This document shows positions 44,219 through 52,858 of a DNA stretch of 64,000 nucleotides, one piece after another. The notes under the pieces were generated by a model. It did not search any database. It was not told the DNA's origin and saw nothing but the letters and a program-made list of their open reading frames with translations. The position numbers and the translations under genes were made by a program. Origin of the DNA: Dactylosporangium roseum (lineage in GTDB: Bacteria; Actinomycetota; Actinomycetes; Mycobacteriales; Micromonosporaceae); NCBI RefSeq assembly GCF_025264685.1, contig NZ_CP073721.1, positions 2,657,001-2,721,000 of the forward strand, read 5' to 3'. Numbering within the stretch: position 1 is the stretch's first letter; each line of letters starts with the position of its first letter.

Positions 44219-45404
44219 CGACCCGACTCGCTTCGCCGCCGACCTCCGCCGCGCGTTCGACGCCGGCACCGTGGCCCAGGCCGTTCGGCAGCCCGCCCTG
44301 GACGATCTCCATGCACGGACCGGCGCTCGTCGGCGCATGCGCATGGCCGGTATCGCGCTGGCGCTCGCCCCGCTGCTGGGCGCCGCCGTGATCGTGCCGT
44401 CCACCGTCGGCCAGCCCGGCCCCGACCAGCCGGTGCTCGAGGATGTGCAAGGTGTGCAGCAGTTGGTGTTCTTCTCCCCGGCGGAGGCGGTCGCCGTGCG
44501 GGAGATCGGCTGCACCGTGCGGTTCACCGTCACCACGGACGGCGGGCGAAGCTGGTCGGCGGAGCAGGCGTCGCGTGAGCCGCTGGCCTGCCCGACCGAT
44601 CCACTCACGCGAGCGAGCATGCTGCCGGGATTGCAGATTCTGGATATCCGGACGTACCGCATCAGGGTGGATGGCATGTGGCAACTCACCCGCGACAGCG
44701 GTACGACGTGGCAGCCGGCCGCGTCGGCCGTGACGATGGTGGACGCGTTCCCGCCCGGCGCGCGGGTCCTCGACTGCGGCGTGCGGTGCGGGCTCTCCCC
44801 GGCCGCCCCGTTCGCGATCGATCCTGCCTCCGGCGCGGTGTTCCAACTGCGGCTCACGGAGCTGGCCGGGTGGACGCCCGTCGCCTACACCATGGCCGGC
44901 GAGCGCCTGTGGGCACTGCTGGCCGACTCCGGCCTGCGCTCGGCCTCCCGGATCGCGTGGAGCACCGACCGTGGCGCGACGTGGCAGAGCAGGTCGCTCG
45001 AACCCGACGATATGCCCTACGGGGTGGTCGCCGGACCGACCGGCCAGGCGCACGTCCTGTTCGCCCGGCGCAACGACGCCCACCGGGCGGAGCGTCTGCT
45101 GCGCACGACCGACGGCGGCGTTTCGTGGTCGTCCACCGCGACCGACCTGGTCGGCGACGGTGAGCAATGGCCGTTGGCCGTCACCGCCGACGGCGCGCTG
45201 ATCACCGCAGAGCACTCCGGGTCGGCGCGAGCCAGCCGCGACGGCACCCACTTCACCCGCGGGCCGGTCGCTCACATCACCGGCGGCACACCCGGCAACG
45301 GGGCCGGTCACGGGTTGGTCTGGCTGTGGGAGCAAGAGCGACCCGGCACCGCATACGTCACCGGCGACGCCGGGACATGGACGGCGGTGCCGCTGCCCGC
45401 ATGA
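44211..45404 (+). CDS. Membrane protein with Asp-box (BNR) repeats, sigma-factor partner
   Basis: 397 residues. A cytoplasmic N-terminal segment of about 45 residues, one membrane helix (about 46-66, MAGIALALAPLLGAAVIV) and a large extracellular region with at least four Asp-box repeats: TTDGGRSWSAE, TRDSGTTWQPA, STDRGATWQSR and TTDGGVSWSSTA, suggesting a beta-propeller. Overlap with the ECF sigma gene suggests that the short N-terminal part acts as an anti-sigma or docking domain and the propeller as an extracellular sensor; no recognisable zinc anti-sigma motif is present. The function is inferred from position and topology. Confidence 0.82.
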   Translation: MSDDPTRFAADLRRAFDAGTVAQAVRQPALDDLHARTGARRRMRMAGIALALAPLLGAAVIVPSTVGQPGPDQPVLEDVQGVQQLVFFSPAEAVAVREIGCTVRFTVTTDGGRSWSAEQASREPLACPTDPLTRASMLPGLQILDIRTYRIRVDGMWQLTRDSGTTWQPAASAVTMVDAFPPGARVLDCGVRCGLSPAAPFAIDPASGAVFQLRLTELAGWTPVAYTMAGERLWALLADSGLRSASRIAWSTDRGATWQSRSLEPDDMPYGVVAGPTGQAHVLFARRNDAHRAERLLRTTDGGVSWSSTATDLVGDGEQWPLAVTADGALITAEHSGSARASRDGTHFTRGPVAHITGGTPGNGAGHGLVWLWEQERPGTAYVTGDAGTWTAVPLPA

Positions 45405-45436
45405 CCCGGGTGTCTTCATGACGTTGCCTGATACGG

Positions 45437-45793
45437 TCAGGCGCTCCAGAGCAGACAGAACGGCTTCCCGGCGGGATCGGCGTAGACCCGCCAGTCGTCG
45501 CCCTGGCCGGGCAGCCGGGTCGCGCCGAGGGGCAGCGCGGCCCGCTCCGCCACCTCGATGTCGTCGACCGTGACATCGAGGTGGACCTGCTGCGGGAAGG
45601 CCGGATCGGGCCAGCGCGGCGGGACGTGGTCCGGCGCCGCTTGCAGGCCGATCCGCCAGCCGTCGTCGGTGGTGATCGTGATCCACTCTTCGTCGGCGTA
45701 GCGCTGCGTCCAGCCGGCCAGCCGTGTGTAGAAGGCCGACAGCCCCGCGATGTCGCGGGCGTCGAGCACGATGGTCTTCAGCTCCCCGATCAT
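45437..45793 (-). CDS. VOC-superfamily protein (glyoxalase/bleomycin-resistance fold)
   Basis: 118 residues from ATG 45793. It is a single VOC unit with paired beta-alpha-beta3 modules: KTIVLDARDIAGLSAFYTRLAGW, WITITTDDGWRIGLQ, PQQVHLDVTVDDIEVAERAALPLGATRL and WRVYADPAGKPFCLLW. The H-L-D-V and C-terminal segment resemble metal-ligand positions of the family. Members range from glyoxalases to antibiotic-binding proteins; nothing nearby fixes its substrate. Confidence 0.85.
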   Translation of the reverse strand: MIGELKTIVLDARDIAGLSAFYTRLAGWTQRYADEEWITITTDDGWRIGLQAAPDHVPPRWPDPAFPQQVHLDVTVDDIEVAERAALPLGATRLPGQGDDWRVYADPAGKPFCLLWSA

Positions 45794-45872
45794 CGGGACA
45801 TCTTCTCCTCCGGGTACGACACCAGAACCTGACCGCGACCCGCCTCGTGGCCGCCGGTCGGGCGGGCGACGG

Positions 45873-46988
45873 TCAGGGCCGCGGGAACAGGTGCCGGTAG
45901 AGGGCGGATCGGCGAAACCCGCGGCCGTGGTGGGGGCTCTGCCAGGTCATCGACCCGAGGTCGGCCGCGCTGGTGCCGCCGACGGTCAGCCGGTAGTCGG
46001 GGTGGAGGTCGTCGTCGCTGGTGGTGCGACGGAACGTGACGGTCAGGTTCTCGCCCGGCCGGACCCGCACCCCGTCGAGGGGGAGGGGGACGTAGATCGG
46101 TGCCCAGCCGCGGGTGTCGCTGGTGAGGGTGTCGAGTTCGGCCGCGTGGGCGGTGACGGCGATCCGTGTCCAGAGCAGCAGGCCGGTCATCCATGCCCCG
46201 GTGGCCGCGACGGTGAGCTCGGCGACGCTGAGCGCGTCTGGTGGCGGTGACGCGCGGCGGTGGTCGAAGACGATCGACTCGACGGCGGCCGCGGAGGAGA
46301 CGCGCAGCTTGTCGACCGGGCCGCCGAGGCAGAGCCGGAGATCGAACGGGTGGCCGACGCTGGTGAAGATCTGTTCGAGATAGGGCAGGCTCTCGGTGGC
46401 CAGCGCGTAGTCCTGGGCGGCCAGCGCCGGTGACAGGTCGATCGCGGCGACCCAGGTCTGGATGCGGTACGGGATCCAGACGCAGTCGGTCGCGCAGAGA
46501 CGCCGGCGAGCGTCGGCGAGGGCGACGATGACGCCTTCCGCGGAGGCGATGTTCCCGACGATCTCGGAGATGCACACCTGCGCCGGCCGGGGGAGATCGA
46601 TGTCGGTGGACGCCCCCTGGACGACTGTGACCCGGTCGGCGACGCCGGCCTCCGTGATCGCCCGGCGTGCCTGGCCGGCGGCCTCGGGTTGCTGTTCGAC
46701 GGCGAAGACGTGCCGGGCGCCGGCGCGGGCGGCGTGCACCGCCCAGAGTGCGTCGCGGCCGGTGCCGATGTCGAGCGCGACCTTGCCGGGGACGGAGGCG
46801 GAGATGGCCTCGCGGTAGGCGTGCAACCGCTGGTCCGGCACGTCGAAGGCGTCGTAGACGCCATCGTCGTACACCGGGTATTCACCCATGGACGGGAACA
46901 GCACGAACGGCCGGTCACGAGCTGGCACCGTTCGCGCTGCCAGCTCGCGGTCGCCCGCGGCAACCGGCCTCGACCGCGCAGGAGTCAT
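45873..46988 (-). CDS. Class I SAM methyltransferase, PRMT-like
   Basis: 371 residues from ATG 46988 (GTG three bases upstream, or ATG 47006, are alternatives). SAM-binding motif I KVALDIGTGRDALWAVHAARAGA, post-I VFAVEQQPEA, and CISEIVGNIASAEGV, which resembles the SE..G..E double-glutamate loop of protein arginine methyltransferases. A beta-rich C-terminal half, as in PRMTs, ends with RRSALYRHLFPRP. It may methylate arginine or a small amine-bearing metabolite; no substrate is suggested by the neighbours. The frame is open far upstream but has no homology there. Confidence 0.8.
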   Translation of the reverse strand: MTPARSRPVAAGDRELAARTVPARDRPFVLFPSMGEYPVYDDGVYDAFDVPDQRLHAYREAISASVPGKVALDIGTGRDALWAVHAARAGARHVFAVEQQPEAAGQARRAITEAGVADRVTVVQGASTDIDLPRPAQVCISEIVGNIASAEGVIVALADARRRLCATDCVWIPYRIQTWVAAIDLSPALAAQDYALATESLPYLEQIFTSVGHPFDLRLCLGGPVDKLRVSSAAAVESIVFDHRRASPPPDALSVAELTVAATGAWMTGLLLWTRIAVTAHAAELDTLTSDTRGWAPIYVPLPLDGVRVRPGENLTVTFRRTTSDDDLHPDYRLTVGGTSAADLGSMTWQSPHHGRGFRRSALYRHLFPRP

Positions 46989-47122
46989 CACTCGATCATG
47001 CGCCATCGGCGACGGGTGCGGCACCCCGGCTCGGCGTGGTCCGGCCGTCTCGATACAGCCTGTGCCGCGTCGCACCGTGGCTACATGTGAAGTGTTCTGT
47101 GCCGAGGCGGCGGGCCGGGGTG

Positions 47123-47620
47123 TCAGCCAGACGTACGGATCGATGCGCGGTGCCGCGACCGCGCCTCGGTCAGGATGGCTTCGGCTTCCGGACGGTCCCG
47201 CCACCCGCGCACATCGGTGTGCTTGCCCGGTTCGAGATCCTTGTAGATGTCGAAGAAGTGGCCGATCTCGTTCAGCATGTGTTCGGGGAGCTCGGCGAGG
47301 CCGTTGACGGCCCGCCACCGGGGATCGGCGGCCGGCACGCACAGCAGCTTGGCGTCCGGTCCGTGCTCGTCGTACATCCAGAACATCCCGATCGGCCGCA
47401 CGCGAACCACGCAGCCGGGAAAGGTGGGCGCGTCCAGCAGCACCATCGCGTCGATCGGATCGCCGTCGTCGGCGAGGGTGTCGGGGACGTAGCCGTAGTC
47501 GGCCGGATAGGTGGTGGCGGTGAACAGGGTGCGGTCCAGCCGGATCCGGCCGCGTCGATGATCCATCTCGTACTTGTTGTGCGAGCCGGCGTGGATTTCC
47601 ACGATCATGTCGGTGTCCAC
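47123..47620 (-). CDS. ppa: Inorganic pyrophosphatase
   Basis: 165 residues from GTG 47620, the usual length of the family I soluble enzyme. It has the beginning IVEIHAGSHNKYEMDHRRGRIRLDR, the YPADYGYVP active-site segment and the metal-binding DGDPIDAMVLLD (about 52-63), plus the Lys-rich GHFFDIYKDLEPGK. It hydrolyses pyrophosphate to phosphate with Mg2+, pulling biosynthetic reactions forward. ATG 47608 is an alternative start. It is a housekeeping gene standing alone here. Confidence 0.95.
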   Translation of the reverse strand: MDTDMIVEIHAGSHNKYEMDHRRGRIRLDRTLFTATTYPADYGYVPDTLADDGDPIDAMVLLDAPTFPGCVVRVRPIGMFWMYDEHGPDAKLLCVPAADPRWRAVNGLAELPEHMLNEIGHFFDIYKDLEPGKHTDVRGWRDRPEAEAILTEARSRHRASIRTSG

Positions 47621-47808
47621 AGGATGCCCCCGTACGTGCTCCCGCTCGTCGTCTTCCCGGCGAGCCCACCCGCCTTCCGCTACCCGCAGGTGACGTCGGT
47701 AGTCACCCGCCCCACGGCGGGCCATCGGGTGATACGCCGCCGGAGACAGGTCCCGTCACGCCGGGCTGCTGGCGGCGCACCCCCGCACGGCGCGGCGCCT
47801 GTTCGCGG

Positions 47809-47852
47809 TGCGCCGGTCGGCCGCCCGCCGCGGCGGGCGGCCGACCGGCGCA
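47809..47852. repeat. 44-bp perfect palindrome
   Basis: 47809-47830 is the exact reverse complement of 47831-47852, with no loop. It sits in the 342-bp divergent gap between the pyrophosphatase gene and the type VII secretion-like genes. It could extrude a cruciform, bind a dimeric regulator or be a relic hairpin. The rest of the gap (47621-47808 and 47853-47944) holds no supported gene. Confidence 0.8.
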
Positions 47853-47962
47853 ACCGGGTTGACGCCTGCCGGCGAACTCTTAGCGGGGCAACGGAAACAT
47901 GCCTGCTCCAGTACGCTCCGCGGTATCAGTAGCTGCCGATGGGCAGAAGGGGAGTGATCGCC

Positions 47963-48313
47963 GTGCCCGACAGCGGTGTGGACCTTGGTGTTGACATCTA
48001 CCGGCTGTGGCTCGCCGGATCGAAGTACCTTCCCGACGTGGCCGTGCTGATGGAGAACGCGCTGGCGCATGTCGGTCACGCCGGCACCAGCGACGCGGCC
48101 TTTGTGCGCCCGGCCGTGTTCGGTGGGGGTGTGTACGGTCCGGCCTACGGGCCGATGGGTGAGCTGCGTGACCTGCTGGCCGAGATGCTCGCCCAGACGG
48201 CGACCGCTCTGCGGGATTCCGGTGCGGCGCTGGTGCTGGCCGCCGACGAGTACCAGAAGACCGACGAGGAGGCCCGCGACATGTTCAACCGGATGCGCCG
48301 GGGCGGGACCTGA
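47963..48313 (+). CDS. EspC/WXG100-like type VII secretion-associated protein
   Basis: 116 residues from GTG 47963 behind AGAAGGGGAG; an upstream ATG (47939) is less well placed. A small, mostly helical protein with a secretion motif YxxxD at YQKTD (residues 97-101) near the C-terminus, as in ESX substrates and EspC-like proteins; the helix-turn-helix pattern around a Gly/Pro-rich middle (VFGGGVYGPAYGPMGE) fits. Proteins of this kind are exported as dimers or partner with a larger substrate, here probably the next gene. No ESX ATPase or membrane component is nearby. Confidence 0.7.
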   Translation: MPDSGVDLGVDIYRLWLAGSKYLPDVAVLMENALAHVGHAGTSDAAFVRPAVFGGGVYGPAYGPMGELRDLLAEMLAQTATALRDSGAALVLAADEYQKTDEEARDMFNRMRRGGT

Positions 48314-48317
48314 ACGG

Positions 48318-49298
48318 ATGGGCGATCCGATCTGGGTAGGCTCGTTCCAGGATCTCCCGGCCACCGCCCGCCGGTTCCACGACAAGGCCGTGGACGTGGC
48401 TGTCGAGCAGGCGGTGCTGTGGGCCCGCTCGATGTCCCACCACTTTGGCGGCGATCTGCGGTATGGCGAGGAGATGCGGGTCCGCCGGGAAGCCCGGGAG
48501 AAGGCGGAGGCGGCCTTCTCCGACATCCCGGGACTGTTCCAGTCCTTCGCCGATGCCCCGGATCCCGCCCGGTTCGAGCCGGCCGTCGAGAGTCTGCACC
48601 AGGCCCAGGCCAGCCTGGCCACCTCGGCCGTCAACACTGATCCGCTCACCAACAACCCGATCGTCGTGCGTGAGGAGTTCGCCAAGATCACCACGACCAG
48701 CGACTTCATCGACGACTGGAGCGGCGCGGCGGCGCACGAGTTCAAGGCCAACTACCTCGACCCGCTGCCGGCGAAAATCGGCGCACAGTTCCAGCTCGCC
48801 GCCATCCTCGCCGCCGCGATCCAGGCCGAGCAGGCGATCTGGCAGGCCGCCCGCAGCGATATCCGGCTCGTCCTCGCCAAGGGACTGGCGGCGCTGGATC
48901 ACGTCGGGGAATGTACGCAGGCGCAGTGGACCATCACGTTCACCGTCGTCGCGTCGATCGCGGCGGTCGCCGCGGTTCCGTTCGCCGGGGGTCTGTCACT
49001 GAGACTCACCGCCGTCGGCGCCGCATCGCAGGTCGTCGCCGCGATCCCGATCGACGACGCCGCGGAGGAGGAGTACGCCGGCGACACCGCGTTCGAGGTC
49101 GTCGGCCAGGTTCGGCAGGGCGTGCAAGACCTGATCTCCCGGATCGCCCGGGCGGAGCAGGTCATCGGCGGACGGCTCGGCGACAACGTGGCTGTCGTGC
49201 ACGCGAACTGGCGACAGTTCGTCTCCGACCGCCCGGCGCTGGACGACGCCACCCCGGCCAACGTCACCGGTCCCGCGTACTTCGGGTTCGCGCACTGA
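48318..49298 (+). CDS. Large helical type VII secretion-associated protein
   Basis: 326 residues from ATG 48318, four bases after the previous stop. It is predicted to be mainly alpha-helical, with a WXG-like DDWSGAAAHEFKANYLDPL segment (about 135-153) and a hydrophobic stretch ITFTVVASIAAVAAVPFAGGLSLRL (about 211-235). The W-S-G turn followed by a long helix is typical of large WXG100/PPE-like substrates. Pairing with the small YxxxD protein suggests a secreted or membrane-associated heterodimer. I do not recognise a more specific family. Confidence 0.65.
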   Translation: MGDPIWVGSFQDLPATARRFHDKAVDVAVEQAVLWARSMSHHFGGDLRYGEEMRVRREAREKAEAAFSDIPGLFQSFADAPDPARFEPAVESLHQAQASLATSAVNTDPLTNNPIVVREEFAKITTTSDFIDDWSGAAAHEFKANYLDPLPAKIGAQFQLAAILAAAIQAEQAIWQAARSDIRLVLAKGLAALDHVGECTQAQWTITFTVVASIAAVAAVPFAGGLSLRLTAVGAASQVVAAIPIDDAAEEEYAGDTAFEVVGQVRQGVQDLISRIARAEQVIGGRLGDNVAVVHANWRQFVSDRPALDDATPANVTGPAYFGFAH

Positions 49299-49309
49299 GG
49301 AGTAGTCGA

Positions 49310-49825
49310 TTGGGTGCCCTGGCAGACCGGCTCGACCGGATGCGCATGACCGTTCACGCCCCCGGCGGCAAGGCGTGGGCCACGCTCATCGGCAGCCGGG
49401 ACGTCACGCTGTCGTTCCTGTCCGGCTACTACGGCCGTGTCGACGAACGGGAGCTGGCGTGGACCCTGACCGCGGTGGCGCGGCTGCTGTGGGTGGAACG
49501 GACCCGGGCGTTGCGTGCCGCCGTGCAGGAGGTGCTCGCGCCGGCGCGGTCACCGGAGCGGCCGCCACGAACCGCGCGCGAGGTCGCGTTCGACAAGGCC
49601 CGCGACGAACTGGTCGCCGAGGGGTACTCGCCGGGCCGCCGGGTGGTCGTGACCACGCTGGGCCTGCGGTCCTGGCAGGTGCGCGTCGCGCCCGGCACGA
49701 TCCGCGCGCTGGACGAGCAGGAGTTCTGCGCCGCGGTGCGGGTGGCCGCCGACGGCGTGATCCAGGACGTCCGCGACAAGATGATCGTCGTCAAAGCAGG
49801 CTTCGAGCAAGCAGGAGCGTCATGA
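49310..49825 (+). CDS. Unrecognised protein, possibly YbaB/EbfC-like
   Basis: 171 residues from TTG 49310, placed by GAGGAG (49297-49302). The N-terminal half has a beta-strand-rich part (RMTVHAPGGKAWATLIGSRDVTLSFL) followed by a helix (ELAWTLTAVARLLWVERTRALRAAVQEVL), a layout seen in YbaB/EbfC-type proteins that often occur in type VII secretion loci. The C-terminal half (GRRVVVTTLGLRSWQVRVAPGTIRALDEQEF) is a second beta-alpha module. It overlaps the next gene by four bases. The assignment is tentative. Confidence 0.6.
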   Translation: MGALADRLDRMRMTVHAPGGKAWATLIGSRDVTLSFLSGYYGRVDERELAWTLTAVARLLWVERTRALRAAVQEVLAPARSPERPPRTAREVAFDKARDELVAEGYSPGRRVVVTTLGLRSWQVRVAPGTIRALDEQEFCAAVRVAADGVIQDVRDKMIVVKAGFEQAGAS

Positions 49826-50673
49826 GCGTGCACCCGGGGCCCCCGCGACGGTCGCCGTGGCTGATCCCGGCGGTCGTGGTCGCAGTGCTCGCCGCCGCGG
49901 CGGCCGGCGTCGTCATCGCAGTGCGGGTGCTCGGGTCCGGGGACGACCCTGCTGCGGCGACCTGCCGGCAGCCGGTCGCTCCGCTGTCGGTTTCCACCCA
50001 GCAGGCCGGCAAGGCCAACCTCAGCGTCAGCGAGCAGGGCTTCAGCCCGACCGCCGGCCGGATCGTCAGCATCGGCGGGATCGTCGTCAACAACTCCAAG
50101 CAGGCCGCGTATCGCACCAGGGTCACGTTCCGCGTGGTCGGCGCCGACGGGACGTCGCTGGTCCGGCCCCAGTCGGCGCAACTGCTCCACCAGGAGATTC
50201 CCGTCGTCCTCCCCGGCGAGCGGGTGGCCGTCGGCGCGGGCGTGAGCATGGATCCCGACGCCGTGCGCAGCATCGCCCGCGTCGAGATCGAACTGGGCGG
50301 CACCCGTTCGGTCCCGGCCGACCCGGCCAACCCGCTGTTCCGGCCACTGACCGTGACGCTCGCCGGCCCCACGACCTCGACCGCTGGCGCCTCGGCGGGC
50401 TCGCTCCATTTCGGTGTCACCGCCAGCGGATGCACGGGTCTGGTCGAACGCGGCGTCGGCATCGTGTACCGCGACGCCGGTGGCACGATCGTCGGTGGCG
50501 CCCTGAACGCGGGGGCGGCGAAAGGCCGCTGCGCCGGCACCGGCGGACCGCAGACGGTCACCGTCACCGACGTGCCGCCCACCGCGGAGCTGTCGAAGAC
50601 CCGGATCTCCGTCTACTGCGACGTCGCCGGCGTGTCGAAGGACCACGACGGGGCGACACCCCCGGCCAACTGA
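49822..50673 (+). CDS. Membrane-anchored extracellular protein of unknown function
   Basis: 283 residues, ATG 49822 overlapping the previous stop as ATGA, behind AGGAG. A short cytoplasmic N-terminus, one membrane helix (about 13-36, WLIPAVVVAVLAAAAAGVVIAV) and an extracellular part with three Cys residues and two DUF-like beta domains (SIGGIVVNNSKQAAYRTRVTFRVV and LHFGVTASGCTGLVERGVGIVYRDAGG). The first resembles FxLYD-type domains, the second repeats its pattern. It closes the four-gene locus with WXG-like proteins, and may contact the exported proteins at the cell surface. Function not known. Confidence 0.75.
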   Translation: MSVHPGPPRRSPWLIPAVVVAVLAAAAAGVVIAVRVLGSGDDPAAATCRQPVAPLSVSTQQAGKANLSVSEQGFSPTAGRIVSIGGIVVNNSKQAAYRTRVTFRVVGADGTSLVRPQSAQLLHQEIPVVLPGERVAVGAGVSMDPDAVRSIARVEIELGGTRSVPADPANPLFRPLTVTLAGPTTSTAGASAGSLHFGVTASGCTGLVERGVGIVYRDAGGTIVGGALNAGAAKGRCAGTGGPQTVTVTDVPPTAELSKTRISVYCDVAGVSKDHDGATPPAN

Positions 50674-50928
50674 ATCCGCAGGCGGCAGCGAGCCTACGTA
50701 TCGCGGACCCGCGATGCGCCACGGGCGCCGCACAGATCAGATCCAGCAGCTCACCCGTGCTACGGTTTGGGCTGTTGCAGTCTTGATTTCCACACATGTT
50801 GCCGCGCCTGTGGGTACCGCACCTGCGGGCGTTGTCAGTATTGCCGGATTTCCGGAGCAGGGTCATCAAAGCGGCGACGCGGGAGACCACACGGTGTGGC
50901 CTCCATCTGCCTTGCGAAGGAGCAGGAC
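50674..50928. other. Long 5' region of the cold-shock gene
   Basis: 255 bp without a supported gene between the membrane protein stop and the csp start. Long untranslated leaders that refold with temperature are typical for cold-shock genes. A less GC-rich stretch around 50785-50800 (CTTGATTTCCACACATG) could include the promoter; I cannot define the boxes. Confidence 0.4.
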
Positions 50929-51132
50929 ATGACCGTCGGTACTGTGAAATGGTTCAACGCGGAAAAGGGCTTCGGCTTCATCACCCCGGATGGCGGTGGT
51001 GCCGATGTGTTCGCCCACTATTCCGCGATCTCGGCGGGCGGCTTCCGCAGCCTTGAGGAGAACCAGCGGGTGGAGTTCGAGATCACCCAGGGGCAGAAGG
51101 GGCCGCAGGCGGCCAACATTCGCGTCGTCTGA
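50929..51132 (+). CDS. cspA: Cold-shock protein (CspA family)
   Basis: 67 residues, ATG 50929 with AAGGAG seven bases upstream. It is a single cold-shock domain with RNP1 KGFGFI (13-18) and RNP2 VFAHY (about 28-32), and the beginning [17 protein letters not shown] shared by actinobacterial CspA proteins. It binds single-stranded RNA or DNA and melts RNA structure at low temperature. A DEAD-box helicase gene is convergent with it, a functional match because such helicases also unwind RNA in the cold. Confidence 0.96.
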   Translation: MTVGTVKWFNAEKGFGFITPDGGGADVFAHYSAISAGGFRSLEENQRVEFEITQGQKGPQAANIRVV

Positions 51133-51182
51133 GCCGTCCCGTCGCATTGAGCAGTGCCTGGCCGGTCCGGTCGGGCGTGCTG

Positions 51183-51231
51183 CCTGCCCGGCCGGTGCCT
51201 GAGGCTGATCGCCAGGCACCGACCGGGCAGG
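51183..51231. terminator. Hairpin terminator between csp and helicase genes
   Basis: Arms 51183-51201 and 51213-51231 pair with a single mismatch over 19 bp around an 11-base loop. They lie between the convergent stops at 51132 and 51292 and can serve both genes. Confidence 0.7.
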
Positions 51232-51291
51232 TTCGTGCCGGCCCACCGGCGGCTGAAGGTGCTGACCAGTTGGCGAGTGCGCGGGTAGCGC

Positions 51292-52677
51292 TCAGCGCCC
51301 GCCGCGGCGGGCGCCCGGCCGGGCCCGGGCGGAGAAGGCGACCGCACCGGATCGCGCCGGTGCGGATCGTGTCGAGGCGGTCAGCGGCGGGGTGCCGCCG
51401 CGCCGGTCCCGGCTGCCCTGGGCGGGCTGCATCTCGTGTCGGGGGCCGGCGGACTGCTGGACCGGCTGCGGGACCAGGGTCCGCTCCCCGGGGGCGAGCT
51501 CGCGCAGCAGCGCGTCACCCGGGCGCAGGCGGGTGGTGGTCGCCGCGACGCCGGCCTTGCGGGTCAGCTCCCGGACCTCGGGCGCCTGGCCGTCGGTCAT
51601 CAGGGTGACGACCGTCCCGGCCGCGCCGGCCCGGGCGGTGCGGCCCGAGCGATGCAGGTATGCCTTGTGCTCCGTCGGCGGGTCGGCGTGGACGACCAGA
51701 GCCACCTCGTCGACGTGGATGCCCCGGGCGGCGATGTCGGTGGCGACCAGCGTGTGCACCTCCCCCTCGGAGAATGCCCGCAGGTTGCGGGTGCGCGCGG
51801 CCTGGGCCAGGTTGCCGTGCAGCTCGACGGCGGCCACACCGGCCGCGACCAGCCGGCGGGTCAGCGTCTTCGCGCCCCGCTTGGTGCGCGTGAACACGAC
51901 GGTCCGGCCCGGAGCGGCGGTCAGCTCGACCAGCACGGCGAACCGGTCCTCGGCGTGGACGTGCAGGACGTGATGCGTTATCGCGGCGACCGGCGACAGC
52001 GTCGAGTCGACGCTGCGCACGACCGGATCGGCGAGGAACCGCCGCACCAGGACGTCGACGCCGGCGTCCAGGGTGGCGGAGAACAGCAGACGCTGCCCGC
52101 CACGTGGGGTCTGCTCCAGCAGCCGCCGAACGGTGGGCAGGAAGCCGAGGTCGGCCATGTGGTCGGCCTCGTCGAGCACGGTGATCTCGACGGCGTCCAG
52201 GCGCGCGTGGCCGGCCTCGACGTGGTCGGCGAGCCGGCCGGGGCAGGCCACCAGCACGTCGACTCCGGCGCGCAGCCCGGCGATCTGGGGCCCGGCGGCG
52301 ACGCCGCCGAAGACGGTCATCGTCCGCAGCGACAGCGCCTTGGCCAGCGGCGCCAGCACATTGTCGATCTGGGTCGCCAGCTCGCGGGTGGGTGCGAGGA
52401 TCAGTGCCCGGGGGCGCCCGGCCCGCCGCGGCGCGGCGACGGCGGCCAGGCGGGTCAGCACCGCCAGGGCGAAGGCGTAGGTCTTGCCCGACCCGGTGCG
52501 GCCTCGCCCGAGCACGTCGCGGCCGGCGAGCGCGTCGGGCAGGGTCGCGGCCTGGATCGGGAACGGCCGGTTCACCCCGGTCGCGGCCAGCACGCGGACG
52601 AGCGCGTCGGGCACGCCGAGGTCGGCGAAGGTCGGGGGCTTGGGTGCGGTGGTCTGGTGGGGGCGGCGTGCCGCCAT
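51292..52677 (-). CDS. DEAD-box ATP-dependent RNA helicase
   Basis: 461 residues from ATG 52677, preceded by GGAG. Q-motif region TFADLGVPDALVRVLAATGVNRPFPIQAATLP, motif I GRTGSGKT, Ia PTRELATQID, II DEAD in VLDEADHM, III FSATL, IV VVFTRTK, V VATDIAARGIH and VI HRSGRTARAG are all visible in order. A basic, Arg/Ala/Pro-rich tail of about 60 residues follows. It unwinds short RNA duplexes with ATP, most likely in ribosome assembly or cold adaptation. Position beside cspA fits the latter. Confidence 0.95.
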   Translation of the reverse strand: MAARRPHQTTAPKPPTFADLGVPDALVRVLAATGVNRPFPIQAATLPDALAGRDVLGRGRTGSGKTYAFALAVLTRLAAVAAPRRAGRPRALILAPTRELATQIDNVLAPLAKALSLRTMTVFGGVAAGPQIAGLRAGVDVLVACPGRLADHVEAGHARLDAVEITVLDEADHMADLGFLPTVRRLLEQTPRGGQRLLFSATLDAGVDVLVRRFLADPVVRSVDSTLSPVAAITHHVLHVHAEDRFAVLVELTAAPGRTVVFTRTKRGAKTLTRRLVAAGVAAVELHGNLAQAARTRNLRAFSEGEVHTLVATDIAARGIHVDEVALVVHADPPTEHKAYLHRSGRTARAGAAGTVVTLMTDGQAPEVRELTRKAGVAATTTRLRPGDALLRELAPGERTLVPQPVQQSAGPRHEMQPAQGSRDRRGGTPPLTASTRSAPARSGAVAFSARARPGARRGGR

Positions 52678-52858
52678 GAAGGCTCCGTACGTCGAAGGGG
52701 AGTCCCGCACGGCGCTGACCGTTTCGGCCGCGGCGCGTGGCGTCGGACATCGAGCCCGGTCCGCGATGATGGGCGGGCTGCGCCGCCAGTCTACTCGAAC
52801 CGTTGGCGGACCCCGCTGCCCGCCGCCCGGCGATGAGCGGAGCGGCGGCGCCGACCGA

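Noticed and set aside
46667..47932. Long plus-strand frame across the methyltransferase and pyrophosphatase genes
   Set aside because: Arg/Gly-rich shadow frame without homology; the minus strand carries a complete pyrophosphatase with its catalytic motif.
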